64,000 nucleotides of DNA from Bicyclus anynana (GCF_947172395.1 NC_069094.1:12452292-12516291), one strand, 5' to 3'; shown: positions 11,769 through 24,585, numbered from the stretch's first letter. Program-made: numbers and translations. The notes: generated by a model from the letters alone, not told the origin.

Positions 11769-12095
11769 TACACACACGCGCGCACACAATAGTTACCTAG
11801 GTTATATAACGCACACACGTGTACGCTAGTCGCGTTTGTGCCCGGACGCATACTTTGCCCTTGAGCGTTGCATTATACTAGATATCAAGATATATGATAA
11901 TTAGCGCATTGATAAAAAATTTGATAAACAGTCTGACGGCTTTATTTTGAGGATGTCGCTTATGTTTCATAAGGTCGTCACATTGATATTGTAACTACGC
12001 ACGAAATATTAGCATATTATTTTTACTAGTCAACTCCCCGCGATTTCACCCTCGTAGTTCCCATTCCCGTGAGAATACGGAGATAAAATATACTA

Positions 12096-12326
12096 CTAGC
12101 AGACGCCCGCGACTTCGTCTACGTGTAATACAATTTTTCGCAAATCTCGCAAAAAACATGGATTTTTTCGGGATAAAAGGTGTGTTAATCCGGGATATTA
12201 TCTATCTTCACTTTAAATTTTTAGCCAAATCGGTTCAGTAGTTGCGGCGTTAAAGAGTAACAAACATCCATACATACAGCCAAACAAACATCCATAAAAA
12301 ATTTCGCGTGTATAATATTAGTAGGA
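12096..12326 (-). mobile_element. Helitron-like element, canonical A/T target
   Basis: Minus strand runs TCCTACTAATATTATACAC to gggcgtctgctag. On the plus strand it is flanked by A (12095) and T (12327), the Helitron insertion signature. Confidence 0.75.
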
Positions 12327-12766
12327 TGTAAACTCACAAATTACGTGGCATTCTATTGGTAAAAAAATTTTCAAAGTATTGAACATATTTGTTCAATACT
12401 TTTTTTTTTACAATTAAATCAATAGATCCAGAGAAAAAAAATGTATTCTTGATTATTTGTGTTTACTGAACATTTTCTTATCTACGTCAATTTCAATTTC
12501 AAAAAAGCCAGTTCTTACCTAAAATAAGTTAGGTTTGTATTCAAATTAGTTTAAAACCGTCTAGCATTCCGTCTGGGTCTGTCTGGCCCGAAGGTCAACA
12601 TGTTTGTGTGTCACATTTTGGTTCAAATAATAATAAATAATCATGAAATTTGTTGTAATTTTGATTTATGCACTTTATACTACAAACTACCTAAATAGTA
12701 AAATTTCAAGTTGACCTCGACAACATTTAAGTTAATTAAGAAAAACCTCAATGTCTTTATAAGAAA

Positions 12767-12950
12767 CTAGCTGACGCCGCGCGGTTTCTCCCGCGTGGAT
12801 CCCGTTCCCGTAGAAATACGGGGATAATAAATAGCCTTCCCCTATAAATAAGCTATCTAACACTAGAAGAGTATTTCAAATCGGACCAGTAGTTCCTGAG
12901 ATTAGTGCGTTCAAACAAACGAACTCTTTAGCTTTATAATATTAGTATAA
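12767..12950 (-). mobile_element. Helitron-like element, second subfamily
   Basis: Minus strand ends gcgcggcgtcagctag; the body has ggtccgatttgaaa-type sequence shared with 21819-22014 and 26511-26702. Its 5' end is partly duplicated (ttataatattagtata occurs twice near 12935-12967). Confidence 0.7.
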
Positions 12951-12969
12951 ATTATAATATTAGTATAAA

Positions 12970-15841
12970 TAAACATGAAATGTGTAGTTATTTTGATTTA
13001 TGCACTTTAACTATAAGCTATTTGAGCTGGACAATATTTAAGTAATAAAGGAAAGCCTCGTTGTCTTTGTAAGAAATTTGAGGATGATAACGCAGTGATC
13101 GCTGCTGTATATGATTTTTAAGCATTAAGGACGAAGAATTTTTTCGAAAAGAAAGAAAGAAAGATGCATTTGTTACAAAACGCAAGGAAATCAATATAAC
13201 CTTGTAGCCCCTATTTTACAATATCGGGGGTTGAATTTTAAAAATTCTTTATTCACGTTATATTTTGTATTTTTTATGATTTATGAACAAATTTTTAAAA
13301 CTAAAAATTAAGGTCAAAACGTACCCTTTGTTTTGCTTACCATTATACCAAAATTTATTTTGATCGGTTCAGCCTTGAAAAGGTAACAGACAGACAGACT
13401 TACTTTCGCATTAATAGTATTGGTATAGAATTATAGATTATGCCACACATCAAAAGGAATTTTAAATTTAGAAAAAAAGATATTACAAGTGTTTACTAAT
13501 AAAAGGTGACGTTAAAAATAAAATAGCATTTAATAAAAGATGACTGCATATTATTCATTCTCACTACTTAATGAACACCGTAATATACCTACTAGATATT
13601 TTGCAATTTTGTATGCAAAAGGAAAAACCACATCGAAATGGAAAAACAAAAACTTATTAACCTGTTATTAATATGAAATTGTTTATTTTTCAAGGTTTTT
13701 TTTATCGTCATTTGATAATCAAATTGAATAAAGAGACTCTTTATTTCTGCTATTTTTCTTTTTTAATTTGGAAATGAATTTTGTTGTCTTTAGTTTCTGA
13801 AGAAATATAATATAGTTCCTTAGTGTAAGGGCGCGACCCCGTTGATGTCTATTAAAGGACCTTTCTTCCAACTCAAGGAATGCTTTGAATTCGACACACA
13901 AAGTGAAACAGCAAAATAATACATTCAAATAGAACGTTTTACTTTTTATTGTTTTATTATACCTTTAATTACTTTACAAAGTAAAAATTTAAAGCTACTG
14001 ACTGATCAGTTAATAATACAAGATTCGTCTGTTTTTATTTACAAAATTGAGTAACACGATTACGTCTTAAATTAATGATTTTGTTTTTAATTTAAATAAC
14101 ATGGTTTTAACTTAAATTGTCGTTGTTAACATCTTATTAATTTGTCTACTGAATGAATACGCATTTAAAATCGCAGTCGACTTGATTTTTCCAACATCTT
14201 TAACAATCATCGTCACAATTTATCTAATTTATGCACAAGTTCAATAAATTATATATCTAAACTCCATCCAGCGGTGGAAATCATATGAAAATTCAGTAGT
14301 TTTTGAGATTATTGCGTTCTAACAAACAGCTAGCGGAACAGACGAGGTGAGGGGAAATTGTATTTTATTGTGTTAGCGGTTGGTATTGGTTCTTCCTCGA
14401 CTACATACGTCAATACGTTTTTACCAGCTGGTCATTAAGGCTATTTTAGGCTTAATGTATATCCAAGTACCGAGAGCTAAGCGACTCCGAGCCGAGGGTA
14501 CATCGACCTCATGTTTGGAACTATCATTTTTTGTTGCATCCAACTTTTGGAAATCCCCGTGATGGTTGTTTTACAAATTCTAGTTATTGTAGAGCAAGAA
14601 AGATGAAAGCGCCAGAATAACCAGAAATCTAATACAAATATTTTGTTTTAACTTTATTTTCAGCGACCCAGATGTAGTTTCCGGAAATATGGCCACAATA
14701 AAGGTGTCAGAAGAAACCTATTAGGTGTGCATTTTATGTTATTAGTAATGGTGTTTTTTGTTCGATTCAATTGTGAATGACTACCAATATGAATAGAATC
14801 AGAGTACTTGGCGGGATGGGAAATTATCCGCGCGTTATTTATGCCTTTTTAGTAACGACACTTAAATGGAAATGACGATGATTTGTCGTGTGCCAATTTG
14901 TGTGAGGCGTTTTTTGTACCTTAAAGAAATGAGCGCTAAAATTGTTATGCCTTGCCTCGTGTTTCCAATTAATATCAGGGTGACCACTATTTCAAACATT
15001 GTGTTTTTTTGTAGAACATTGTAACACCATCTCAGTTTTGAAGTCTTTGAGGAATATACAACTTAACTTTAAGTTATAAACACTAATCGTGACTTGATGT
15101 ATTAGCGTTGATCACTACAATACATTATCGTTTTCATTGTTGATGATATTGTGCTTGTATTGGTTCCAAAGAAAACTTTTAATATCTTATTATCAGTAAA
15201 AGCAAAGTTGCATTTTTGATGCACTCACTACCAGAGGCGATGGTTCCTTATAATTCAATTCCTATGAAGTTACCTTCAAAAACACATTCAGACTAAAAAC
15301 CACATGAACGGATTACCTACGAGAAAATTTCAGTCTTCGCTACTGCTTACTAAGGCACTGAAGATAGAAGCATCTAGATCTTGATGGTAAAAGTCGCGGA
15401 AAGAAGAGGAATTAGAAGCACGAAGAAGGCTTGATTTCACTTGATAGACGTAAATTATTTTAAGTTCTCTGCTAAAAGAGCCACTTAAAACCAAGCAATA
15501 CAATGCTTATTATTAATAGTTGGATAAGCAATCTATAGAAGGAGACCAGAAGAAGAAGATTCAGTTCTACTCCTATAAGCAAACTATCTTGATTCTATCT
15601 TGATATCATTAGAAGCATGCAAAAATGCGAATGGCAAAACATACTTGATCTCATTACATATCCGTCCGCCGCGGAAGCTGAATAGACGAGGAAAACTGAA
15701 CGGATACGCATCTCTATAGAAAAAGCTCGTTTTTGTATAAACAAAAGCTTAAAACTAGATAAAATTTATATCTATAAACTTAGAACTAGATAATATATGT
15801 GATTATTAACTAATTAGTCTGCTATACAGTAATATTTTTTA
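12970..15841. other. Repeat-poor stretch, no intact gene
   Basis: The least repetitive block of the upstream region. The only gene-like signal is the exon-like islet at 14664-14724. Confidence 0.4.
14664..14724 (+). other. Exon-like islet (possible terminal or non-coding exon)
   Basis: A strong acceptor (ttttaactttattttcag, AG at 14662-14663) is followed by 61 bases with an open frame that reads DPDVVSGNMATIKVSEETY and ends in TAG at 14722-14724, directly followed by GTGTGC (weak donor). It sits in the least repetitive part of the upstream region. It could be the last exon of an upstream gene, a 5' UTR exon, or chance. Confidence 0.2.
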
Positions 15842-16187
15842 TCCTACTAATATTATAAACGCGAAAGTTTGTATGGATGTTTGTTACTCTTTACCGCCGC
15901 TACTACTGAAGCGATTTGGCTGAAATTTGGAATGGAAATAGATTTTACTCTGGTCTAACATAGACTACTTTTTATCCCGATAAAATCCATGGTTTCCCGA
16001 GATTTGCGAAAACTGATGATTTTGATGATATTATGAATGTTTATTACTCTTTCACGCCTCGACTACTGAACCGAATTAGCTGAAATTTGGTATTGAAATA
16101 TATTAAAGCATGGATTAACATTCCCGGTTCCCGAGGGATTTGTGAAAAACTAAATTCCACGCGGACGAAGTCGCGGGCGTCCGCTAG
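15842..16187 (+). mobile_element. Helitron-like element with internal duplication
   Basis: Runs TCCTACTAATATTATAAACG to gggcgtccgctag, flanked by A (15841) and T (16188). The internal block tgtttattactcttt...ctactgaaccga repeats earlier sequence, so it is a composite of two copies. Confidence 0.8.
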
Positions 16188-16189
16188 TG

Positions 16190-16870
16190 TATAAATACAT
16201 ACGTTTAAATTAATCTTGACACTTTACGACGATTAGCTCTTCTCTTAGTTGAAGAGGAAATGGAAAAAACTATGAGTACATAATAAATTTTTTATGAGTT
16301 AGATGTATATTAGTAATTTCTTAATCGTTCTTTTAACACACTGGAATAAATATATGCGGATATAACATACGTGTAGTTGAATATCTAATATTATTCCACG
16401 TTGACATTGTGTTTTTCGAAAATCTTTCCTGGTGAAATATAAATTTAAGTTATTTATCCGTGGAAACCACTCGAAAATTTCTTTAGACACACGGTTTCTC
16501 TTCTTTTATAGAAACGAATATTTTCTATAGAAATATTTTTTTCTATTTTGTAAAATACATATTATCCAATCACTTAATGTGACTTTCAGGTAAAACCCAA
16601 TAAAACGGCGTTTTTTCGTTTTTTGGAATTTTTGGCAACATTTTCCTGACCTATCTACAGTATGCATTAGCCTGGTTTGGCATGCTACCAACCTCTGAAA
16701 GCAGCTGGCGTTTAACCTCTACAGCCTAGATAGCTTATTAACCTAAATTCGGTACATTTTCATTTCCATGACCTCCGTGATGCAACTGTAAGTATCCGGT
16801 CGCTTTGCTAAGAAGGACTAAGATTCCTCTAGGAATAAGATTCAATTTATTCAATTTTTTTTTATTCGTT
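16190..16870. other. No gene or named repeat seen
   Basis: AT-rich; short frames only. Confidence 0.4.
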
Positions 16871-16874
16871 TCAA

Positions 16875-17267
16875 GTTAGCCCTTGACTACAATTTGACCT
16901 GATGATAAGTGATGATGCAATCTAAGACGGAAGCGGGCTGACTTTTTACATCGTACTGGAACGGTAAATCGCTTGGCGGTAACTAGCTACGGCTGAAGCC
17001 TCCCTCCAGCCAGACCTGGACCAGTTAAGAAAACCTCAATCAGCCGTGCTAGGGATCGAATCCAGGACCTCCTGATTATATAATGATTTATTTATTTTGC
17101 TATCATCCGCGAAAAGTCGACGAACCCATGCGACAACGTTACCCAGGTCCGACAAAATACTCTCTAAATACGTTTCACCCCGAAACCGGAGCATCCTCAG
17201 GAGATGTTGACTCTACAACGTGCAATTTCAAAGTATACCTACCACTGCGCCACGGAGGCCGTCAGAA
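16875..17267 (-). mobile_element. SINE family 2 split by another repeat
   Basis: SINE body at 16875-17075 and head (ccactgcgccacggaggccg) at 17234-17267, separated by 17076-17233, which matches 23834-23968. Confidence 0.8.
17076..17233 (-). repeat. Repeat inserted in SINE (shared with 23834-23968)
   Basis: About 135 bp nearly identical to 23834-23968, from ttatataatgatttatttat to atcctcaggagatgttga. Confidence 0.8.
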
Positions 17268-17679
17268 ATATTCTACGTGACTACGTACGCTGAAAAACAT
17301 GATTAAAGGTCGAGTATTGAGGAGTTAGACAGGACTTTGTGTAGGTATCCTTGTGTTATAAATGCGTTATAGCGAATACGGATAAAACTCTAGGCATAAA
17401 AATAGGTGCGCCACTCGATAGCAAATATCCTCGCTATCTTGAGATTATGCTCTTCGACTTCAAGTGTCTACAAGTGTTATGGCGCACCCACTTCGCATGT
17501 AAGAGAATAACAATATGTTGAATATATTATATCTTAAGTTCTGCGCTAATCGTGCTAGATATACGTAGATCATGGTTATATCAAGGGCAGGTTGGAATGT
17601 TGGAATCTTTATATCAGATACTTAATTGTGATACTTAAAGATATATCATGGGATACTTAGTTATAAATGGCACTTTTCA

Positions 17680-18130
17680 CTTATTTTTACCCGACTGCGT
17701 CAGAAGGAGGGTAATGTTTCGAGCGTATGTATGTGTGTCTGTTTGTATGTGCGTATGTATGTCCATTTCTTTGGCACTTCTTACAGCCCAAACGGCTGGA
17801 CGGATTTTTATATATGAGGTGTCATTGAGTTTGTTAGAGTTGTGGTAGTGACATAGACTATATAAATTTTCAAAATGGCGCCCGTACAAGTAAAAAAGGT
17901 TTTGGGTCGGTAAGTTTTTTTTACCTTACCTTAATGATATGGGTATCAAAAGAAAGGTCGTAAAAAGACGAATTTTCAAAGTAACGGACGCTCGCTACTT
18001 ATATATTGCTGCTCATTAACCTCCTCTATCTTCCAGTGAAAGTCCTATCAAAATAAGTTCAGCTATTCCAAAGATTAGCCCGGTCAAACAAACACAGACA
18101 AAAATTTTAAAAAGTTGTGTTTTAGTGTCG
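17680..18130 (+). repeat. Probable transposon-derived sequence
   Basis: The motif acccgactgcgtcagaagga followed by gtatgt-rich sequence resembles a repeat I know from Lepidoptera. The open frame here is not a gene. Confidence 0.35.
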
Positions 18131-18267
18131 TATATCTAACTAACACTTCAAAAACTACAAGTATTTTGATATCACAGACAGATACTTAAATTTTATTTAT
18201 ATGTATTGATTGATATCCATAACCAATTTCAGAAATGTTTAAACCACCACAGTTTCTCAAATGCAGG

Positions 18268-18315
18268 CAACGCTAAAGCCCATAAAGTAGTTTTACTTTA
18301 TGGGCTTTAGCGTTG
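18268..18315. repeat. Perfect 22-bp hairpin
   Basis: Arms 18268-18289 and 18294-18315 are exact inverted repeats with a 4-base loop. Confidence 0.9.
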
Positions 18316-18892
18316 TTGGGTAGAAGATTAGCAGTTTCAATGATCGTTTTTTACAATATTAGCAGCTATCTCGCAAAGCCACCATGGTCTATCAATTTCA
18401 TGCAATGGGGATGAATATGTAATTTAAAAGATCCGTTCGTTCGTCCGTTAGTATGTCATAACTTATGGTATTTCTTAAAAAAAACCACTCAACCCCAAGT
18501 ATTTATCTAGTACAATCTGTCTTACTTTTCTATTAGGAAGAAATAAAAGAGGGTGTGATTGTTAATTTGTTAAAAAATTTGTGCAAATATCAATAATATA
18601 CAGAAATGGTATTATAACATCTATATTTGCATTTTCATTAGCAGCTAACAACTAGGAGTGTAGTTTTTTTTCGTCTCCTGTGATCTTCATTTGGTATAAC
18701 TGATACAAATTCAATAGGTACATATACGCCTACACGATGTCTGTTTAAAGTGGAGCTTCAAATTGGCCAACATGTTTCGCCAATCGCCATAACTAGAGTC
18801 TAAGGCCAAGGTAACATAGAGGCGGCTTAGTTTTAAAATTTCAAACTTTGAAAGCTACTTTCAATAGGAAATTAACCAGAGAATTTTCTTAC

Positions 18893-19020
18893 CTCTCTAC
18901 GTGTGTGAAGTCTGCCAATCTGCATTTTGCCAGCGTGGCAGACCTAACCTCGCTCATTCTGAGAGGAGTTTTGTGCTCAACAGTGAGCCGAATACGGGCT
19001 GTTAGTGATGAGAAAGAGGT
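18893..19020 (+). mobile_element. SINE family 3, 3' part
   Basis: Contains gtgtgaagtctgccaatctg, gccagcgtgg and ctcattctgagaggag. Confidence 0.7.
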
Positions 19021-20440
19021 TGCCTGATACAGGTTTTTTTTTCGTAAGGGGGAAAATCCTCATGGACACCCATGTTGCCGGACTCTTACCGGCTAAAAAC
19101 CCCTCCTATCTTCTAAACGCTGGTGTCCCTGCTATAAAGCCTACCATCAATGTCGAGAGTCTTATTTAGCTCCCATTCTCTCTTTCATCCTTCTCCTTGA
19201 TCTTCATTATATATTCCAGAAAGTTCTTAGCAATATTAAATTTCCCACTGCATTCCAGCATTAAATTTATTAGATTATTTACTGTCAGCTCCTGTCGCAG
19301 GTCCTTCGTTCCTTCGTTACTCTTTCAGCATGGGATCGAGGACAGTAAAACATTGTATGTTCTGAATCATCATTGGGGTCTATGCAGTAACTTGTAACTT
19401 GCCATTCTATTAGGTTCGCGATGAAAGGGGGTGAAAGTTTGTATAAATATTCTTCATAAACTTTCCAAGTGACCAAATTCGCAGGCATCAGCTGAATAAA
19501 GAATTAAAGATAAATAAAGAACAGAAGACAGCATCGAGTTTACTCACTTAAAGAGTTAAGATAACAGATTAAGTTGTCGCTTCTCACCGTTATACCAGAA
19601 CTATGCGAATTTAAGCCTAAAGCGCCGAACCACGCAGAACCATATACCTAGACCCCTCAACGGCCGGAGGCTCAAGAGCTTAGAACGTACTACGCATTTG
19701 TCTATTCCCAACACGTCATTAGAACTTTTTTATTTCTTTGATCATAACCTGAGTTCTAGTTACAAACGCCAACAAAATAATAGGATCATTACACACGCTG
19801 CTGAATACTAAGTACCTACCCTATGTGTTGTATATACGAGTATAACTGTAAAAAAGAAACAGTAAACTTACTATTTCACTATACAGTAAAATTACTACTT
19901 TACAGTACAGTAAAATTACTGTTTTTCAGTAGATAAAATGTTATAGCCGCGTTGCAACGACTTGCGGTACAGACGGCTTCGGTGTGCTCATGGCGTTCGA
20001 GCTGTCCACATCTCTTCTTCGAAAACTACAAAAGTGTATAGGAATGACAGATCCGATCGATAACTTGATTTCGTGACCTGTAGATAACGAATGTCATTCC
20101 GATACATTTTATTTAATTTTGGAAGCGTTTGCGATTTTAGAAAGGGAATCGACGTGCCACATGGCTTCTGCCATGAATGGAGCCAACCTCGAGAGCTCGT
20201 GAGTTCGTTACCCGCCCATTAGACTATATGTATACCTAAAAAGAATAGCAAGAATTCCTGCAGACACTATTATTTAATAAATAAAACTAAAATCTAAATT
20301 ATTTTTTTTAATTACAACAACAATTATACCATAGGTACTAACTACTACACCATACTTTGTAAGTTTTATGTTATCTATGTCTAGTGCAAATGCGAAGAAG
20401 AGGAAAATAGGTCGTAGGTATAATTTGATCGCTAACTACG
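19021..20440. other. No gene seen; one dispersed repeat
   Basis: About 19962-20030 (cgacttgcggtacagacggc...tccacatctctt) recurs at 36690-36755. Otherwise nothing recognised. Confidence 0.45.
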
Positions 20441-20443
20441 AGT

Positions 20444-20812
20444 ATGGGTCTTATTAGAAGGCTCAAAGTCACTCAGCGGGCGATGAAGCGAGTTATGCTT
20501 AGAGATTCTCTGCGTGATCGAATCAGAAATGAGGAGATCTGCAGACGAACCAAAGTCGAAAAGAAGCTGAAGTGGCAATGGGCAGGCCATATAGGTCGAA
20601 GAGCCGATGGATGTTGGGGTCCCAAGGTGCTGGAATTGTGACACTGCAATGGAAAGCGCAGTGTTGTTCGACTCCCCATTAGGTGGACTGTGGAGATCAA
20701 GCAGGTTGTAGGGAGCCGCAGGATAATGGTGGCTCGAGCCCGTTGTATTTGGAAGTCCATGCCTATGTCCAGCAGTGGACGTCCATCGGCTGATAATGAT
20801 GATGATGATGAC
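20444..20812 (+). mobile_element. RTE-type LINE fragment
   Basis: Carries LKWQWAGHIGRRADGCWGPK and a final tccatcggctgataatgatg tail. Frameshifts break it. Confidence 0.85.
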
Positions 20813-20819
20813 ATTTCGC

Positions 20820-21815
20820 CGTCTTTGCTGACAATTTCAGATCTAATTATATTTTTTATTCATTGATCGAAGTTTTTTTAAACAAACATCAAGATGACGT
20901 AATCCGGGATTACCACAAGGATCAATACTAGCTCTAAATATACTCAATTTCAAACTTAATTGCAGCTTTATTATCATTAGTTTTTGTGACTAATAGTCAA
21001 CTAGTTTGCTCAGTTGGATACTAATTTTTATTTGCGAAGATTACGTACAAATATGCTCCTTGGATTGTTGTAGGCTTACACGTGTATTTTTTTGTTGTGT
21101 AATAAAAATAAAGCGTGTTGTACACTATTATTTTTTCAAGGTAAATTTAAATTATATTTTTGCAAGGGTAATTCAAGTGCTAAAAGCTGCAATTTGTAAA
21201 ACTAAATCCCCTAATAAGCATTGGGTTAGACATTAGAAAATAACAATACAAAATTATTTTAAGTCGATTAATAAGTGTTATGTATATGAAAAACAAATAA
21301 ATAATTCAATACTTTTTACGAGATGTCGCTACACAAGACAGATGTCTAGTAAATCTTAACTTGTATTTTCCAAGTAAGATATGTACAATTATTTCAAGGC
21401 CAGAGTGAACAGTAGCGCTATTTTACAAACTATGACTTTTGATAATTTAACAGTGTAATTTAGGATTTCTTTTCAATATCTCTCTATCATAGACTTTTGT
21501 ATATTCTCTATATTCTCTATTATATATATCATAGTATTATATGTTCTGTGGTACGACACCACAGAATATACATATAATACTAGACAGAGAGAGATGAATT
21601 CGAAAACACAATATAAAAACATTGCTACAGATATCATACTCGTAGGTACGTCAATGTTACACGAACCGTTTTTGTCTGTGTACCTTCTAGAAGAGGTATA
21701 AAATCTAACTCCATGAAAATATCAATTTCATTATTATAAATCTAAAAAATTTAATAAAATGGCAAAAGCAAACTTGTCATATAATAATAAAAAAATATGA
21801 TCTTGTCTCATCTCC
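20820..21815. other. No gene seen; one imperfect hairpin
   Basis: About 21529-21582 folds: agtattatatg pairs with catataatact and ttctgtggt with accacagaa. Confidence 0.5.
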
Positions 21816-21818
21816 ACA

Positions 21819-22014
21819 TCTATACTAATATTATAAAGCTGATGTGTTTGTTTGTTTGATTGAACGCGCTAATCTTAGGAACTACTGGTCCGATTTGAAA
21901 AATTCTTTCAGTGTTAGATAGCCCATTTATTGAGGAAGGCGATAGGCTATATATTATTCCCATATTTTTACGGGGACGGGAACCACGCGGGTAAAACTGC
22001 GCGGCGTCAGCTAG
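21819..22014 (+). mobile_element. Helitron-like element, second subfamily
   Basis: Runs TCTATACTAATATTATAAAG to gcgcggcgtcagctag, flanked by A (21818) and T (22015). Confidence 0.8.
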
Positions 22015-22041
22015 TTAATATTATAAAGGCGAATGTTCGTA

Positions 22042-22072
<31 letters not shown>

Positions 22073-22246
22073 TTGTTCCTCCTTTACGCTGCGGCTACTG
22101 AAGCGATTTGGCTGAAATTCAGAATTGATATAGATTTTACTCTGGATTAACACATAGGCTACTTTCCATTCCGGAAAAGGCCGTGGTTCTCGCAGGATTT
22201 GTGAAAAACGGAATTCCACGCGGACGAATTTGCGGGCGTCCGCTAG
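22015..22246 (+). mobile_element. Helitron-like element abutting the previous one
   Basis: Starts ttaatattataaaggcg (first bases missing), contains a (GT)n run at about 22040-22068, ends gggcgtccgctag at 22246 followed by T. Confidence 0.75.
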
Positions 22247-22249
22247 TAG

Positions 22250-23150
22250 CGTATAAATGAATATTTTTTTCGATTTCATAGATAAATAACACCTCATGCT
22301 ACTACAATCGTCCTGTACCTACTGTACCTCAGATTTTATAACTTGTAAACTCTCGTCTTCTTCAAGTTTCTTCTTTTTCTTCGTCTTCAACTTCAACTCA
22401 TAAAAGGCCATTTAAACACCCAGTGTATCTCGCCTTTAGCTTTGAGGAACTGTGATCTAGGCAAGTGTGCTTAGTCTTAGATCTAATCATTGCTTACCAT
22501 TAGGCATGATTATAAGTAATGATAATAATATTTTATTTATTTATCTGAAATGTCTAAAATAAATTACTACCTACGTACAGGTATGCCACTACAAAACGAT
22601 GTTTTATATAAACTTATTATTATTATTATTTGACATATTTACATTTGCTACTATCAATCTTCTTAATATGAAAGACTAGTGGATGCATTGTGGTTTACTT
22701 CTTATACCATCAGTTATCTGACCGTGAAAGTCTGGCCTTAATCGGTCCAGCCGTTTCTGAGGTTGGCCGGAACAAACAGCTAGACAGGCAAAAGTTTTAA
22801 ATATCATTTTTGAAGAAAGTACCGCATACTTGCATAATTATTAATTATTATTGTTAATTTAAAATTACAAACTGAAAAATTGTTAATTTAAAATTACATA
22901 CTGACACTAACATTTTGTTTAATTTATAGATATCAGTATGTTTTACCTGTCTGTTAATGTTTTATAATATTTTAGAATTATGTTTTTATAAAGTTGGTTA
23001 CTAATTAATATTACTTAGCTACTGTAAATTATAATAACACCATCTTAAAATTAAAGCCTAAAAATTTTGGCCACGACGCCGAAGGTCAAATTTCTCTTGA
23101 GACTACCCAGTGCCCACGTTCGCAGGAAATATAGTAAGTAGGTAATCTAT
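22250..23150. other. No gene seen
   Basis: AT-rich. About 22700-22800 (ggtccagccgtttctgag) looks like transposon debris. Confidence 0.4.
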
Positions 23151-23153
23151 TCT

Positions 23154-23575
23154 AATATTATTAAGAGGTAAAGTTTTTGGTATTGTAGGGGGTTATCTCT
23201 GGATCTACAGAAATGATTTTGAAAATTTTTTACCACTGGAAAGTCATGTTATTTGTGAGTGTCATAGGATGTATTTTATCCCCGCATTCTCACGTAGGTT
23301 CCAATCCAGACCTGGCATGCACCTCCAACTTTTCAGTAATGTGCATTTTAAGAAACTAATATCACGTGTCTCAAACGGTGAAGGAAAAACATCGTGAGGA
23401 AACCTGAGAATTTTCTTAATTCTCTGCGTGTTTGAAGTCTGCCAATTCGCATTGGGCCAGCGTGGTGGACTAAGCCCTGACTCCTCTCATTCTGAGAGGA
23501 GACTCGTGCTCAACAGTGAGCTACATATATATAGGTTTTTAATAATTGTCCCAGGAGCGGGAACTACGCGGGTGT
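23154..23575 (+). mobile_element. Helitron-like element (third subfamily) split by SINE family 3
   Basis: 5' part tctaatattattaagaggta...ttatccccgcattctcacg and 3' part aggagcgggaactacgcggg flank a SINE at 23303-23523. The 5' part matches the intron 2 element at 49093-49455. Confidence 0.65.
23303..23523 (+). mobile_element. SINE family 3 (head partly lost)
   Basis: Contains ggcatgcacctccaactttt, cacgtgtctcaaacggtgaa and ctcattctgagaggagac. Confidence 0.75.
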
Positions 23576-23619
23576 CTAATATAATATAACTCTGGATACT
23601 TTACGTCTACATTTAAATT

Positions 23620-24065
23620 GTCCGAGCCTTATAATCGAGTTTACAGTCGACATAAATCGAAACATTTCGAGTTGTCACGCCCATACTGTGACATGGTTTT
23701 CCGCATAATATTGGATTTATTGCGTCGATGTCGGCCGATGATAGAGGGTGTCGTGCAAAAATGCGTGCGTAGGTGCCGTGGACTCTCCCGCCGACCAGTG
23801 CGTTGGTGTGGAGACTTTAAACACCCTGTATAGTTATATAATGATTTATTTATTTTGCTATCATTCGCGAAAAGCCGACGAACCCATGCGACAACGTCAC
23901 TCAGGTCCGACAAAATACTCTCTACGTACGTTTCACTCCGAAACCGGAGCATCCTCAGGAGATGTTGAATACCGGCTAAGCCTTTACCGCCTGATCAGCA
24001 AAACAAAAATACCGACCGAATTGAGAACCTCCTCCTTTTTGAAGTCGGTTAAAAATATACATAAC
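23620..24065 (-). mobile_element. Transposon fragment with 103-codon minus-strand frame
   Basis: Minus-strand open frame 23641-23952 contains SILSDLSDVVAWVRRLF. Part (23834-23968) recurs inside a SINE at 17076. The plus-strand end agaacctcctcctttttgaa...gtcggttaaaa is a LINE-type tail also seen inverted near 38075. I do not recognise the protein. Confidence 0.5.
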
Positions 24066-24109
24066 GAACAAACAGACTTACTTACTTTACATTATTAGTA
24101 TTGCAAATC

Positions 24110-24585
24110 AATAAAGCATCGGAATATGCACCATGTCAAATGTTTCTTTTTAAAATCGATTATTTAATCGTGTTTTTGCATAAAACTGTAAATTTATGTA
24201 TTACGTATTTATAGTTACTAAAAATATAAACTGTTCGTAACATGAAAAATGCCTTTTACGGGCGTATATTTAAATGACTTTGTTCACACTCAAATACGTT
24301 TATGTATTTAATAACTTCTGTACTTCGATCGTATCTCACTGTTATAGAACGTTAAGGGCCTATTTACACATTCTTACTTAAATTACGATCTGTTTGTGTT
24401 TATTCTTCAATACTGTATTCGATAAAGGTTTTCGAGTCTATATGAAAACTTTCTAAATGTTAATTAATGTTAGTAGTAGGTATCTACTATTACTAATCTA
24501 ATTTTATTGATACTAGCTTAGCTGAGCTTATTAAATATACATGAGATAAAAAATAGACGTCAAAAAATAATAAATTTTTGATTTT
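24110..24585. other. No gene seen
   Basis: AT-rich, nothing recognised. Confidence 0.4.
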
